Of a stretch of 64,000 nucleotides of DNA, positions 9,507-19,061 are shown one piece after another; within the stretch, counting starts at the first letter, position 1; each line of letters opens with the position of its first letter. Source of the DNA: Chromatiales bacterium (lineage in GTDB: Bacteria > Pseudomonadota > Gammaproteobacteria > Steroidobacterales > GCA-2729495); assembly GCA_002729495.1 (NCBI GenBank), contig PBYE01000064.1:28882-92881 (forward strand). Reading direction: 5' to 3'. Both the position numbers and the translations under genes were made by a program. Under the pieces are notes generated by a model. The model was not told the origin of the DNA and searched no databases. It saw only the letters and a program-made list of their open reading frames with translations.

Positions 9507-10073
9507 ATGACAATAAAGTCGGACCGGTGGATTCGTCGCATGGCGGATGAACATGGAATGATCGAACCGTTCGAACCAGGCCAGGTGCGCAAGAATGGCA
9601 CAGGTCGGATCGTATCGTACGGCACGTCAAGCTACGGATACGATGTTCGATGTGCTGCTGATTTTAAGGTATTCACGAATATTAATTCGGCGGTTGTAGA
9701 CCCGAAAGATTTTGATGCGAACAGTTTTGTGGATATCGCAACGGATATCTGCATCATTCCACCCAATTCTTTTGCATTAGCCCGGACGGTCGAATATTTC
9801 CGCATTCCCCGCAATGTTCTGACCATTTGCCTTGGTAAATCGACATACGCGCGTTGCGGGATCATCGTAAATGTGACTCCGCTGGAACCCGAGTGGGAAG
9901 GGCATGTGACCCTCGAGTTCTCCAATACGACCCCGTTGCCCGCCAAGATTTATGCGAATGAAGGTGTCGCACAGATGCTGTTCTTCGAGTCCGACGAAGA
10001 ATGCGAGAGTTCATATGCAGATCGCGGGGGCAAGTACCAGGGGCAGACTGGGGTTACATTGCCCAAGACCTGA
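9507..10073 (+). CDS. dcd: dCTP deaminase
   Basis: 188-residue trimeric enzyme that converts dCTP to dUTP, feeding dTMP synthesis. Family motifs are [31 protein letters not shown] with the catalytic Glu, and a C-terminal GKYQGQTGV lid. A GGAAGG ribosome site lies just before the ATG. It follows mrp by 44 nt and runs convergent to purN, whose stop is only 3 nt away. Confidence 0.97.
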   Translation: MTIKSDRWIRRMADEHGMIEPFEPGQVRKNGTGRIVSYGTSSYGYDVRCAADFKVFTNINSAVVDPKDFDANSFVDIATDICIIPPNSFALARTVEYFRIPRNVLTICLGKSTYARCGIIVNVTPLEPEWEGHVTLEFSNTTPLPAKIYANEGVAQMLFFESDEECESSYADRGGKYQGQTGVTLPKT

Positions 10074-10076
10074 GCG

Positions 10077-10733
10077 TTAAGCTTCGTCTTCGATAATCGC
10101 TGCGTCGATTTCTTTGCCATCCATAACAACGCTTCCGTCCCGAAGTTCCAGCCGGCCTTCGGCAATCCAGCCGATTACTTTGGAGTAAATGCTGTATTCG
10201 CCTGTTTGAACACGTTCGCGCAGTTTCGCTTCGGTATCGTCCGGTCCGATCCTGATGCGGTATTGCAGGATCGTGGGGCCGGCATCCAGTTCAGGTATAA
10301 CGTAATGTACGGTTGTGCCGTGCCATTTTTCGCCTGCGTCGAGTACCCGACTATAAGTATCCAGCCCCGTGTACCCGGGTAACAACGAAGGATGTATGTT
10401 CAGCATCCGGCCCCTGTATTTATTTACAACCGGTGTGGCCAGTATGCGCATGTAGCCGGCCAGCACGACCAGGTCAGGTTCAAGCCGGGACAGGGCGAGT
10501 TCGAGTTCTGTATCGAACTTGTCGCGGCTGGTAAATGAAGTGAAATCAACAACAACTGTTTCCAGGCAGGCTTTGTGTGCACGTTCCAGACCAAGGGCGT
10601 CCGGGTTGTCACTGACAACGCCAACGATATCAATATCAAGTTTCCCGCTTTCGACCTGGTTAATGATTGCCTGCAGGTTGGTGCCGCTGCCGGATAAGAG
10701 AACCGCGACACGCAGTTTGACACCTGGACTCAT
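10077..10733 (-). CDS. purN: Phosphoribosylglycinamide formyltransferase 1
   Basis: 218 residues; it transfers a formyl group from 10-formyl-THF to GAR in de novo purine synthesis. The phosphate-binding [10 protein letters not shown], the folate-site region [13 protein letters not shown] and the HGTTVHYV segment with its catalytic His are present. The start codon overlaps the purM stop by 4 nt (ATGA), so the two are translationally coupled. Confidence 0.97.
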   Translation of the reverse strand: MSPGVKLRVAVLLSGSGTNLQAIINQVESGKLDIDIVGVVSDNPDALGLERAHKACLETVVVDFTSFTSRDKFDTELELALSRLEPDLVVLAGYMRILATPVVNKYRGRMLNIHPSLLPGYTGLDTYSRVLDAGEKWHGTTVHYVIPELDAGPTILQYRIRIGPDDTEAKLRERVQTGEYSIYSKVIGWIAEGRLELRDGSVVMDGKEIDAAIIEDEA

Positions 10734-11764
10734 GTGTTGATGTTTACCTGACCGTTTCCTGCTGTTATTGAGCCGACAATCGTGGCCGTTTCACCACTTG
10801 CATTGAGTTCCGCTACCGCGGCATCTGCATGGTCGGCAGGTACTATTGCCATCATACCGAGGCCGCAGTTGAATGTGCGCAACATTTCAGTCTCGGCAAC
10901 GGCACCCTGTTCCTGCAGCCAGTCAAAAATTGCAGGCCGTTCCCATGTGCCTGTTTCAACATTCGCATCGACGCTGTTACTGAGTACGCGTGCCAGGTTC
11001 TCCGGAATGCCGCCGCCGGTGATATGTGCGAGGCCGTGAACCGGAACTGCCTTTATTAAACCAAGAACCGCGCTCACGTAGATGCGGGTGGGGGTCAGCA
11101 GTGCTGCACCGAGCGTTGTGTCTTCCCACACACTGCCTGCATCCATGTTGCTGTCTTCCAGAATTTTTCGGATCAGTGAATAGCCGTTGGAATGCGGCCC
11201 GGATGAAGCGACCCCGATGATGGAATCACCCGGGGCCACCTGGCTGCCGTCTATGATGTCGGATTTTTCAACAACACCGACACAAAAGCCGGCCAGGTCG
11301 TAATCATCGCCTGCATACATTCCCGGCAGCTCGGCCGTTTCACCGCCGATCAATGCGGCACCGGACTGTTGGCAGCCGTCCGCGATACCGCTGATGACAT
11401 CCGCCGCTATGTCTTCATCGAGCTGTCCGCAGCCAAAGTAGTCAAGAAAAAATAGTGGCTCAGCGCCCTGTACGATAACGTCGTTGGCGCACATCGCAAC
11501 GAGGTCGATGCCTACCGTGTCGTGTTTACCCAGGGCAATTGCAAGCCTTAGCTTGGTACCCACTCCATCGGTACCGGAGACCAGTACCGGCTCCCTGTAT
11601 GCTGACTTATCCAGCTCAAACAGGCCGCCGAATCCCCCTATGTTTCCCAGTACTCCCGCCCGGTGGGTCGCTTTGACGAGCGGCTTAATTCGCTCGATCA
11701 GGCGGTTTCCTGCATCGATATCGACGCCGGCATCACGGTACGTGGCTGATTTTGCTTGATTCAT
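10730..11764 (-). CDS. purM: Phosphoribosylformylglycinamidine cyclo-ligase (AIR synthetase)
   Basis: 344 residues; it closes the imidazole ring of FGAM with ATP, the step after PurL in purine synthesis. Motifs include [12 protein letters not shown] at the N-terminus, [29 protein letters not shown] and [13 protein letters not shown]. It is the first gene of a purM-purN pair and is divergent from the DUF2066 gene, a common gammaproteobacterial arrangement. Confidence 0.97.
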   Translation of the reverse strand: MNQAKSATYRDAGVDIDAGNRLIERIKPLVKATHRAGVLGNIGGFGGLFELDKSAYREPVLVSGTDGVGTKLRLAIALGKHDTVGIDLVAMCANDVIVQGAEPLFFLDYFGCGQLDEDIAADVISGIADGCQQSGAALIGGETAELPGMYAGDDYDLAGFCVGVVEKSDIIDGSQVAPGDSIIGVASSGPHSNGYSLIRKILEDSNMDAGSVWEDTTLGAALLTPTRIYVSAVLGLIKAVPVHGLAHITGGGIPENLARVLSNSVDANVETGTWERPAIFDWLQEQGAVAETEMLRTFNCGLGMMAIVPADHADAAVAELNASGETATIVGSITAGNGQVNINT

Positions 11765-11815
11765 GCTTCGTGTTTCAGGTTTAGGCGGGATCTTGTGGCA
11801 AGGGCCTGATTCTCT

Positions 11816-11850
11816 CCGGCTTCGCCGGCTGCAACGGTATAATAAATTAA
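11816..11850 (+). promoter_or_regulatory. Candidate leaderless promoter for the DUF2066 gene
   Basis: A perfect TATAAT stands at 11838-11843, exactly 7 nt before the ATG at 11851, and no Shine-Dalgarno is present. Transcription would then begin at or next to the start codon. A small hairpin (CCGGC-TTC-GCCGG, 11816-11828) lies just upstream. No good -35 box is seen at normal spacing. Confidence 0.45.
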
Positions 11851-12969
11851 ATGAACGTGCGCGGAGTAAAGAATAAGAATTTCTGTGTCACCGGCGCCTG
11901 CGGCCGGCCGGTATTTTTCTGCTTGATGGTGCTGGCGGCTATCGGCGGCCTTACTGTCAATGCGCAGGCGGCCCGGGTCGACGATCTGTACGGTGCCATC
12001 GGCAATCTCCCCAAAGCCGGCGCCCAGCTAAATGTCGCCTTTGACGAGGCCTTGAGCCAGGTCCTCGTCAAGGTAACGGGGCTACCTGAACTGGGTGGCC
12101 CGGGCGCGCGGAACAGCCTGTTCGCCGATTCGGCCCGCGTTGTGCAGCGCTACAGCATGCTGTCCGATACGGAAGTACGGGTCGAGTTTGATTCGAAGGC
12201 AGTTCGAAACGTTCTCGACAGGGCGGGTCAACCGGTCTGGGGCCGTGACCGGCCACTTGTTGCCCTCTGGCTTGCGATTGATGCGGGTGGCGGTCAGCGG
12301 GTAATTCTTGCGGAGGGGTCGCGGACCCCGATCGCCACTGATCCGGATGCCCTCGAACGGGTGTGTAACGATCTTGAAACCGTCGCTGATCAACGCGGTT
12401 TGCCGATAGTCCTGCCGCTGGCAGACGCACAGGACCTGCGGCAGGTTTCCTTCTCAGATCTCTGGGGCGATTTCCGGCAACCGGTTGTAGCCGCTTCAAA
12501 ACGGTACGGTGCGGAGGCTGTTCTCATCGGCAGAACCCGGAGCCTCGATCCTGTTCAGCAGGGTGTGCGCTGGACCCTGGTAGCGGGTGATGAGCAGGCG
12601 AGTTGGCAGGGTGATCTCGCTAACGGGCCCGCCTATGCCGCCGAGTTTTTCGCGCAACGCCTTGCCACCTACGCGGACTCAGCCGGGGCTTTACGAGTCC
12701 TGGTGACAGATGTCGACAGTCTTGATGCCTACGGTCAGCTACAAAATTATTTTGGCTCACTTAATATCGTTGAAAGCGCTTCTGTCGTGCGCGTGAATGG
12801 TGATAGTGTTGAATTCGAACTCGTGGTGCGTGGAGATTTGAGCCGTCTGAGCCGCGCGCTGGACGCAAATCGACAGTTACAATCGGTCGCCATCCGTGCC
12901 GCGGAGGAATATCTCAATACCATTAGTCGCAGGCCTGATCTTGTCTATGCCTGGTCAACTAAACAGTGA
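11851..12969 (+). CDS. DUF2066 domain-containing exported protein
   Basis: 372 residues with an N-terminal hydrophobic stretch ([11 protein letters not shown]) ending in an AQA-A type signal peptidase site near residue 40. The body has the DUF2066 pattern: [22 protein letters not shown], an SFSDLWGDF segment and [10 protein letters not shown]. The function of the family is not known. It is regularly found between purM and hda in gammaproteobacteria, as here, followed by a CDP-alcohol phosphatidyltransferase gene after 15 nt. It is probably periplasmic. Confidence 0.85.
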   Translation: MNVRGVKNKNFCVTGACGRPVFFCLMVLAAIGGLTVNAQAARVDDLYGAIGNLPKAGAQLNVAFDEALSQVLVKVTGLPELGGPGARNSLFADSARVVQRYSMLSDTEVRVEFDSKAVRNVLDRAGQPVWGRDRPLVALWLAIDAGGGQRVILAEGSRTPIATDPDALERVCNDLETVADQRGLPIVLPLADAQDLRQVSFSDLWGDFRQPVVAASKRYGAEAVLIGRTRSLDPVQQGVRWTLVAGDEQASWQGDLANGPAYAAEFFAQRLATYADSAGALRVLVTDVDSLDAYGQLQNYFGSLNIVESASVVRVNGDSVEFELVVRGDLSRLSRALDANRQLQSVAIRAAEEYLNTISRRPDLVYAWSTKQ

Positions 12970-12984
12970 TGGTTTGAAAGGGTG

Positions 12985-13551
12985 ATGCAACTTCTGCAAC
13001 TATCTAATTTGCCGAACCTGATCTGCATAATCCGTACCCTGCTGATTGTGCCCATCGTCCACTTCCTGGTCGGGGGAAACTTTGAAGAAGCCCTGGTACT
13101 GATCGTCATCGCCGGTTTGTCGGACGGTCTCGATGGCTTCCTCGCCCGGCGCTTCGACTGGACGTCACGGATCGGGGCGTTACTGGACCCGATGGCCGAC
13201 AAACTGCTGTTCGTTTCCGTGTTCGGAGCGCTCACCTGGACCGGGTTGATACCGGTGTGGTTATTTGCCGTCGTGGTCGGGAGGGACGTCATTATCGTCG
13301 GGGGCTCTCTCGCTTACGAACTCGTCGTCGGGCCACTCGAACCGACTCCGTCCAATGTCGGCAAGCTCAACACGGTCATTGCGCTTTTTTATCTTTTTTT
13401 TGTCGTTGCCTGGGAGACCTACGGCTGGCCACCACAGATCAGTATCACGGTCGCTGGCGCGGGTGTATTCGTGGTGAGCCTGGTCAGCGGGCTGGATTAC
13501 GTGCTGACCTGGTACCGGAGGGCAGCCGTTGTGCGGGGAGCTGAACAATGA
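12985..13551 (+). CDS. CDP-alcohol phosphatidyltransferase (PgsA-like)
   Basis: About 188-residue inner-membrane enzyme that transfers a phosphatidyl group from CDP-diacylglycerol to an alcohol. The family signature D-G-x2-A-R-x8-G-x3-D-x3-D is complete (SDGLDGFLARRFDW then GALLDPMADK). There are several membrane helices. The N-terminus LPNLICIIRTLLIVP resembles phosphatidylglycerophosphate synthase, so glycerol phosphate is the likely acceptor. This copy is the one linked to hda rather than to uvrC, so a second pgsA may exist elsewhere. A GTG at 12982 is an alternative start. Its last 4 nt overlap hda. Confidence 0.85.
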   Translation: MQLLQLSNLPNLICIIRTLLIVPIVHFLVGGNFEEALVLIVIAGLSDGLDGFLARRFDWTSRIGALLDPMADKLLFVSVFGALTWTGLIPVWLFAVVVGRDVIIVGGSLAYELVVGPLEPTPSNVGKLNTVIALFYLFFVVAWETYGWPPQISITVAGAGVFVVSLVSGLDYVLTWYRRAAVVRGAEQ

Positions 13552-14264
13552 CGCAACATGCGCACGACAACATGCAGCAGCTTGCCCTCGATCTGAAGCT
13601 CGCGGATTTCGCGGTATTTGAAACCTTTCATGCCGGTCCGAACGCGCTTGTGCTCGAAGCCGTGCACGAGGTTTCTACCGACCCGAATCCACAGCTTGCA
13701 TGGATCTGGGGTGGCGAAGGAAGCGGTCGTTCACACTTGCTGCAGGCCGCTGTTGCCGCTGCCGGCGAGGGGGGTCGCGCCTGCGCCTGGCTGCCATTGA
13801 CGGATACCAGCGAAGTCCGGCCGGCGTTCCTGGAGGGCATGGGCGCGCTTGATCTTTTGTGCATAGACGATATTGACCACGTCGCAGGTTATGCAGAATG
13901 GGAGCGATCGTTGTTTCGCCTGCTCGAAGATCTCCGTGAGCAGGGCGGCAGTCTGCTGGTAAGTGCATCGGGCCCGCCCGTTGATGCGGGCTTTATGCTG
14001 CCTGACCTTGCCTCGCGGCTGGCATCGGGACCGACATGGAAGCTGCAATATATGGACGATGCTGACAGGCTCGCGGCTCTGCAGTTACGCGCGAACTGGC
14101 GAGGGCTCGATTTACCCGATGAAACCGGACACTACCTCATGCGCCGGGTCAATCGCGGCAGCAACGCATTATTTGAATTGCTGGACCGACTTGATGGTGC
14201 GGCGTTGACGGCGCAGCGAAAACTAACCATTCCGTTTGTTAAGTCAGTGCTGGAAGCTGATTAA
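13548..14264 (+). CDS. hda: DnaA regulatory inactivator Hda
   Basis: 238-residue AAA+ protein related to the ATPase domain of DnaA. With the beta clamp it stimulates DnaA-ATP hydrolysis and limits re-initiation of replication. The short N-terminus contains MQQLALDLKL, matching the Hda clamp-binding motif (QL-x-L). The degenerate P-loop GGEGSGRSHLL, Walker B DLLCIDDID, LPDLASRL and the ending AQRKLTIPFVK all match Hda. It starts inside the preceding stop codon (ATGA overlap). Confidence 0.94.
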   Translation: MTQHAHDNMQQLALDLKLADFAVFETFHAGPNALVLEAVHEVSTDPNPQLAWIWGGEGSGRSHLLQAAVAAAGEGGRACAWLPLTDTSEVRPAFLEGMGALDLLCIDDIDHVAGYAEWERSLFRLLEDLREQGGSLLVSASGPPVDAGFMLPDLASRLASGPTWKLQYMDDADRLAALQLRANWRGLDLPDETGHYLMRRVNRGSNALFELLDRLDGAALTAQRKLTIPFVKSVLEAD

Positions 14265-14274
14265 GGCGGGTTCG

Positions 14275-15045
14275 ATGCTTAAACGGCAGGTGATTAAGTG
14301 GGTGGTTCGCACAGTCGGCGGCCTGCTGTTGATCCTGTTGGCTTTCGTGACATATACCCGATTTCCCTCGGGCGCGATTGGCGCAGAACTCGAACTCGAT
14401 CCGGCAGCAGAGTATGTCGTCATACTGCTGCACGGTGTGGGTGGCGAGGAAAGCCCGGTACTTTTAGAAATTGCGGAAAGCTTTCGCGTGGGACTGAAAG
14501 CGTTGCCCGCGACCGAGGTTGTGTACTACCACTGGGCCCCCTGGTCTGACAGCTATCTGCGCAGCGGCGCGCACGGGGTCGTGCTCGCAAGACAACTGGC
14601 CCGCGAACTCGCGACACTCCCCAACCTGCGCCACATTCGCCTGATAACGCACAGCGCCGGGGCGAGATTCCCCGATCCCCTGTGCGAAACCTATAAAAAT
14701 CTGGTGGCGAAGCCGGCACATATAGAAGCGACATTTATCGATGGAATGGGTATGCGCGGCTTTCTGGATTACACATACGGTTACCGTAACTTCGGCAGGT
14801 GCGTGGATTTTGCGAGCGCTTATTTTACGCACGATGCGGAAGCTCCGGCCACCAACGAACCGCTTGACCACGCCTATAACACCGACGTAAGCGATGCGCC
14901 CGGCCGGGCGGAGTCGGGGCTCGATGCCCACCGCTGGCCGCTCGGGTATTTTCTTGCCGAACTCGACAAGAATCAGATGCAGCCCGGCGCACGTTCGCAT
15001 ACCGGCTTAGCGCGAGGGACGGTCGTACGGATTAACGCAGACTAG
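14275..15045 (+). CDS. Membrane-anchored alpha/beta-hydrolase-like protein
   Basis: 256 residues with one N-terminal hydrophobic helix (about 10-26, VVRTVGGLLLILLAFVTY), so probably held in the inner membrane facing the periplasm or exported. An oxyanion-type LLHGVGG (about 52-57) and a nucleophile elbow THSAGA with Ser at about 127 suggest a serine hydrolase; DAHRWP near the C-terminus offers a possible His. The start at 14275 has AAGGCGGG in front of it and begins 8 nt after the hda stop. Substrate unknown; the family assignment is from motifs only. Confidence 0.7.
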   Translation: MLKRQVIKWVVRTVGGLLLILLAFVTYTRFPSGAIGAELELDPAAEYVVILLHGVGGEESPVLLEIAESFRVGLKALPATEVVYYHWAPWSDSYLRSGAHGVVLARQLARELATLPNLRHIRLITHSAGARFPDPLCETYKNLVAKPAHIEATFIDGMGMRGFLDYTYGYRNFGRCVDFASAYFTHDAEAPATNEPLDHAYNTDVSDAPGRAESGLDAHRWPLGYFLAELDKNQMQPGARSHTGLARGTVVRINAD

Positions 15046-15062
15046 AATACAGAACCGGTACG

Positions 15063-15428
15063 TCAGTCATCAGCGCGCGCTGTGAGTATTTCAAGCACGC
15101 CTTCAGGTGGGCGACCTATGCGGGCGCCTTTGTCTGTAACAACAATGGGGCGCTGAATTACCCGGGGATTTGCAGCCAGCCAGCGAGCCAGCCCGGCGTC
15201 ATCCAGACCCTCCAGGTCTGCTTGCGCTGCTTTATATTCGTCTTCGCCGGTACGCATCAACTCATGTACGCCAATCCCAAGCTGAGCACAAATATTAACT
15301 AGGGTGTCGGCATCCGGCGGTGTTTGCAGGTACTCGATAATATCCGGATTTATGCCGCGCTCATTCAACAGGGCTAACGTCTGGCGTGATTTGGAACAAT
15401 GCGGGTTATGATAAATTTTTACGGGCAT
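15063..15428 (-). CDS. arsC: Glutaredoxin-type arsenate reductase (ArsC family)
   Basis: 121 residues of the thioredoxin-fold ArsC family that reduces arsenate to arsenite using glutathione/glutaredoxin. The catalytic Cys is in NPHCSKSR (Cys11), and the RPIVVTD region with its Arg residues follows after VIQ. No other arsenic genes are nearby. Such stand-alone copies may also be YfgD-like housekeeping members, so arsenate as the true substrate is not certain. Confidence 0.88.
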   Translation of the reverse strand: MPVKIYHNPHCSKSRQTLALLNERGINPDIIEYLQTPPDADTLVNICAQLGIGVHELMRTGEDEYKAAQADLEGLDDAGLARWLAANPRVIQRPIVVTDKGARIGRPPEGVLEILTARADD

Positions 15429-15498
15429 GATGCAGGCCCTTATTTTTTTGGGCCGCTGATTTTAGCCTGTGTATCTGGCCAACAGAAAGTTGATTTTT

Positions 15499-15777
15499 AT
15501 GACTGTAGTCGCAAGACGTTTCCTGGTAAGCGGTCGAGTGCAGGGCGTATTTTTTCGCGCCAGTACCCGCGATGAGGCAGAACGGCTCGGTTTGCGGGGT
15601 GCTGCTACCAACCTGCCGGACGGCAGGGTCGAAGTGCTGGCAGCCGGCGAAGACGCCGCGGTAAATGCTTTTGGGAAATGGTTGGAAACGGGTCCGCCGT
15701 TGGCGGATGTGGTTGCAGTTGAGTCCGAGCCTGCGGATGAGTCCGATATGCCCGCCGATTTTCGTTGTGCCGGATGA
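15499..15777 (+). CDS. Acylphosphatase
   Basis: 92-residue small alpha/beta enzyme hydrolysing carboxyl-phosphate bonds such as in acetyl phosphate. The signature GRVQGVFFR places the phosphate-binding Arg at residue 20, and ATNLPDGRVEV supplies the catalytic Asn (38). The start at 15499 (MTVVARRFLV) fits family N-termini; the upstream 10 codons are dispensable. It is convergent with the lytic transglycosylase gene, 19 nt away. Confidence 0.92.
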   Translation: MTVVARRFLVSGRVQGVFFRASTRDEAERLGLRGAATNLPDGRVEVLAAGEDAAVNAFGKWLETGPPLADVVAVESEPADESDMPADFRCAG

Positions 15778-15796
15778 TTTCCGGTTTGCCTGAGCC

Positions 15797-16423
15797 TTAT
15801 TGCCGGAACCAGCGGTTGCTGAGCCGGCCGAGCACCCTTTCCGGGTACCAGCTCTTGCCAACGCTGCCATTGTAGCGAGCCAGCGCGGGCAACAATTCGC
15901 CACGTTCCATGTCGAGGTAATAGCGCAGGATGGTGCAGCCCATCCGCAGGTTCGTCTGGATATCGAAGAGGTTCGCTTCGGGCTGGTCGAGTTCATCCAG
16001 CCAGAAAGGCATAACCTGCATCAGCCCGCGTGCCCCGGCAACGGAAATGGCAAAGCGATCAAAAGTGCTTTCTATATCTATGACGGCCAGCACCAGTTCC
16101 GGAGGGATGTCTGCGCGCTGGGCCTCCTGATGTACATGCTGCAGAATTTGTACCCGCTCTTCAGGATCCGGTACCCGTTTGTTGAGACGGATTGCCATAT
16201 CGGTTAACCAGACCGTCGCGGTGAACCTGTCGTCAAAACCGCCCGTGTCGGCAATTGCGGACTGCAGGCGTTCTTTAAGTGCAGAATCGACCTCGGTGGC
16301 GGAAAGGGGCGATGACAAATAAACAAAGCACAGTAAGCCGGCGACATAAACACCGACCCGGGATGATGTTATCCGCTTAGTCTTTACTGTCGATCTGCGT
16401 CGTAATGTAGTCCACAATGCCAT
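15797..16423 (-). CDS. Exported lytic murein transglycosylase (SLT domain)
   Basis: About 208 residues. A basic N-region and hydrophobic core (VGVYVAGLLCFVYL) with an LSA cleavage site form a signal peptide. The SLT domain has the catalytic Glu in VIDIESTFDRFA, then GARGLMQVMPFW, the ARYNGS segment and a short tail. The family cleaves the MurNAc-GlcNAc bond of peptidoglycan, forming anhydro-MurNAc. The ATG at 16423 is chosen because the only start codons giving a complete signal peptide lie inside the end of proS; it overlaps proS by 47 nt, with GGAG/GGA upstream. Translational coupling to proS is likely. Confidence 0.85.
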   Translation of the reverse strand: MALWTTLRRRSTVKTKRITSSRVGVYVAGLLCFVYLSSPLSATEVDSALKERLQSAIADTGGFDDRFTATVWLTDMAIRLNKRVPDPEERVQILQHVHQEAQRADIPPELVLAVIDIESTFDRFAISVAGARGLMQVMPFWLDELDQPEANLFDIQTNLRMGCTILRYYLDMERGELLPALARYNGSVGKSWYPERVLGRLSNRWFRQ

Positions 16424-18089
16424 CCAGTTCCATCTCCCTGGAGTCGCCCGAACACCTTTGGCGATACTCGACGATTCCATTCCCGAGCCCCCGGTCTCCG
16501 ACCACAACCTGGTGGGGAATTCCCAGCAGATCTGCATCGGCAAACATCACGCCAGGGCGGGCATCGCGGTCGTCGAACAGCACCTCGATACCTGCCTGGG
16601 TAAATTTCTCATACAGTGATTCCGCAAAACTGCGAACTTCAGCAGATTTTTTGGCATTCAGGGCAAGCAGGGCGACCTGGAACGGCGCCAGCCGGGAGGG
16701 CCAGACAATGCCTTTTTCATCATGATTCTGTTCGACAGAAGCAGCAACTATGCGGGATACGCCGATTCCATAGCACCCCATCAACATGGGCTGCTCGCGG
16801 CCATCCTTGTCCAGCACCCGGGCGTTCATGCGTTTACTGTAGGTATCGCCGAGCTGGAAGATGTGTCCGACCTCTATACCGCGGGCAATGGATATCATGC
16901 CGCCCGCAGGGCTTTTGTCGCCGGTCACCACGTTACGTAAATCTGCAGTTTCGGGTTCCGGGAGATCCCGGCCCCAGTTCACGCCCGTGAGGTGGCGGCC
17001 ATTTTCGTTGGCACCGCAAACAAAATCGGCGCACGCAGCGGCACTGTAATCTGCGACGACTCGTATTTTCGTGCCAACCGGACCAACGAAACCGGGTTCT
17101 GCGCCAAGTACCGACTCGATTTGTTCGGCGTCTGCCAGCGTCAAAGGTTGCCGTACACCATCGAGCTTTTCGGCCTTGGAGGAATTAAGAGAGTGATCGC
17201 CACGTAATACAAGTGCGATCAGGTCATTCTTTTCACCTTCCACCAGCAATGTTTTAACGGTCTGGCTAGGGACGGTCGCCAGTTTGTCGCAGACCTGGTC
17301 GATACTACGGCTATCCGGCGTCTCAACTTTCTGCATTTCCTTTGTTGCATTTGCCCGCGGTTCATCCGGAGCAGCCGCCGGCGCCAGCTCGACATTCATC
17401 GCAAAATCTTCGCCATCGACATAAGCAAGCGCGTCTTCACCCGACTCCGCCAGCACATGAAATTCACAGGACCGGGCTCCGCCGATTGCACCGCTGTCTG
17501 CGTCAACCGACTTGCAGGGCAATCCCAGGCGTTTGAAGATCAACTGGTACGTTGATTCCATCAGTGCATAGGTTTCATCGAGCGAGTCCTGGTCCAGATG
17601 GAAGGAATAGGCATCTTTCATGACAAACTCGCGTGCCCGCATCAGTCCAAAACGCGGCCGCAGTTCGTCACGGAACTTGGTCTGAATCTGGTAATAGTTA
17701 ACGGGTAGCTGCTTATAGCTTTTCAGCTCCTGTCGCCCGATGTCAGTGATAACTTCTTCGTGGGTTGGTCCGAAGCAGAATTCACGATTTTTTCGGTCGT
17801 GCATGCGTAACAACAGGGGGCCGTATTTCTCCCAACGACCTGTTTCCTGCCAAAGCTCGGCAGGTTGCACTGCCGGCATCAATAACTCCATGGCCCCGGC
17901 GCGGTCCATTTCCTCACGCACTACCTGCTCAACCTTGCGGAGTACCCGCAGGCCTATCGGCATCCAGGTAAACAAACCCGACGCCAGTTGACGAATCAGC
18001 CCGGCGCGCAGCATCAGTTGATGGCTGGCGATCTCGGCATCAGCCGGGACTTCCTTAAATGTGGTCAGGGGTAGCTTGGACAGTCGCAT
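16377..18089 (-). CDS. proS: Prolyl-tRNA synthetase (bacterial type)
   Basis: 570-residue class II synthetase that charges tRNA-Pro. Seen are the N-terminal motif 1 area (ASGLFTWMPIGLRVL), motif 2 (YQIQTKFRDELRPRFG), motif 3 (GCYGIGVSRIVAA), the YbaK-type INS editing domain in the middle (about 220-400) and the C-terminal anticodon-binding domain. The start at 18089 (MRLSKLPLTTFKEVP) matches E. coli ProS, and the total length is nearly the same as the E. coli enzyme. Confidence 0.97.
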   Translation of the reverse strand: MRLSKLPLTTFKEVPADAEIASHQLMLRAGLIRQLASGLFTWMPIGLRVLRKVEQVVREEMDRAGAMELLMPAVQPAELWQETGRWEKYGPLLLRMHDRKNREFCFGPTHEEVITDIGRQELKSYKQLPVNYYQIQTKFRDELRPRFGLMRAREFVMKDAYSFHLDQDSLDETYALMESTYQLIFKRLGLPCKSVDADSGAIGGARSCEFHVLAESGEDALAYVDGEDFAMNVELAPAAAPDEPRANATKEMQKVETPDSRSIDQVCDKLATVPSQTVKTLLVEGEKNDLIALVLRGDHSLNSSKAEKLDGVRQPLTLADAEQIESVLGAEPGFVGPVGTKIRVVADYSAAACADFVCGANENGRHLTGVNWGRDLPEPETADLRNVVTGDKSPAGGMISIARGIEVGHIFQLGDTYSKRMNARVLDKDGREQPMLMGCYGIGVSRIVAASVEQNHDEKGIVWPSRLAPFQVALLALNAKKSAEVRSFAESLYEKFTQAGIEVLFDDRDARPGVMFADADLLGIPHQVVVGDRGLGNGIVEYRQRCSGDSREMELDGIVDYITTQIDSKD

Positions 18090-18239
18090 AGTCGGGAAGG
18101 GCCTTTCGTTCCGGCGCCATTCTAGCGGCAATATGCCGGCAAGTCGCTCCCTGCATTGCCGTTTGCCGCCCTATAACGGCGCCAGCGTGAATTCGGGCCG
18201 TCGAAGTGGCAGTATTTAAATCCCCATTACCGGGTGCGG

Positions 18240-19058
18240 ATGGACGACTCCGTGGAAAATCAAGACAACAATCAAAACCCCAAAAAGCTGGTGCGCATGC
18301 GGCGGGGTATTTATCTGCTGCCCAACCTGTTGACCACGGCAGCGCTGTTCGCGGGTTTCTACTCGATCGTCGCGGCGATAGATGGAAATTTCGTAAAGGC
18401 TTGTGTTGCTCTTTATATAGCCAGCGTTTTTGATGGACTTGATGGTCGGCTCGCGCGACTGACCGGCACAGAAAGTGATTTCGGCAAGGAATACGACAGC
18501 CTTTCCGACATGGTGGCCTTCGGTCTTGCGCCGGCCATTGTTGTTTACCAGTGGGGACTTGAGCGACTGGCCGAGTACGGCTGGATATGGGGCAAACTGG
18601 GCTGGCTCGCGGCATTCTTTTACGCCGTAGCGGCCGCCATGCGACTTGCCCGATTCAATACTTACCATGGCAAAGTCGACAAGCGCTTTTTTGAGGGACT
18701 GCCGAGCCCGCCGGCCGCTGGGTTGCTGGTTGGCATGGTCTGGCTGGGTACCGACCTGGGCTGGTCGGGTGGAATCGGTCTTGCGACGGCATTCATTATC
18801 ACCGCAACGGCAGGCGCGCTAATGGTGTCCCGTTTCAGTTACAGCAGTTTCAAAGGAATCAGCATGCGCGGGCGCATATCCTTCACCAGCCTGCTTGCGC
18901 TGCCATTAATTTTTATCATGATCGCCATAAATCCACCGCTGGTTTTGTTCCTGCTTGCCGTAACCTACGCATTGTCCGGCCCGGTTTTTTGGCTATGGCG
19001 CCGGCATCAGCGGATAGCTCGTCGTGGCGCAGCCGCAGACAATCAAGAGGAAATCTGA
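18240..19058 (+). CDS. pssA: CDP-diacylglycerol-serine O-phosphatidyltransferase
   Basis: 272 residues with about seven membrane helices; it makes phosphatidylserine, the precursor of phosphatidylethanolamine. It belongs to the CDP-alcohol phosphatidyltransferase type (PssA of Bacillus, Pseudomonas), not the E. coli phospholipase D-like type. The signature is DGLDGRLARLTG then FGKEYDSLSD, and the N-terminus GIYLLPNLLTTAALFAGF is characteristic. A GTG two codons upstream (18234) is an alternative start. Confidence 0.92.
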   Translation: MDDSVENQDNNQNPKKLVRMRRGIYLLPNLLTTAALFAGFYSIVAAIDGNFVKACVALYIASVFDGLDGRLARLTGTESDFGKEYDSLSDMVAFGLAPAIVVYQWGLERLAEYGWIWGKLGWLAAFFYAVAAAMRLARFNTYHGKVDKRFFEGLPSPPAAGLLVGMVWLGTDLGWSGGIGLATAFIITATAGALMVSRFSYSSFKGISMRGRISFTSLLALPLIFIMIAINPPLVLFLLAVTYALSGPVFWLWRRHQRIARRGAAADNQEEI

Positions 19059-19061
19059 AGC

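Noticed and set aside
15406-15996. 196-residue minus-strand ORF across arsC and acylphosphatase
   Set aside because: Covers the start of arsC, the whole acylphosphatase gene and the end of the transglycosylase gene in the wrong frame; no protein features.
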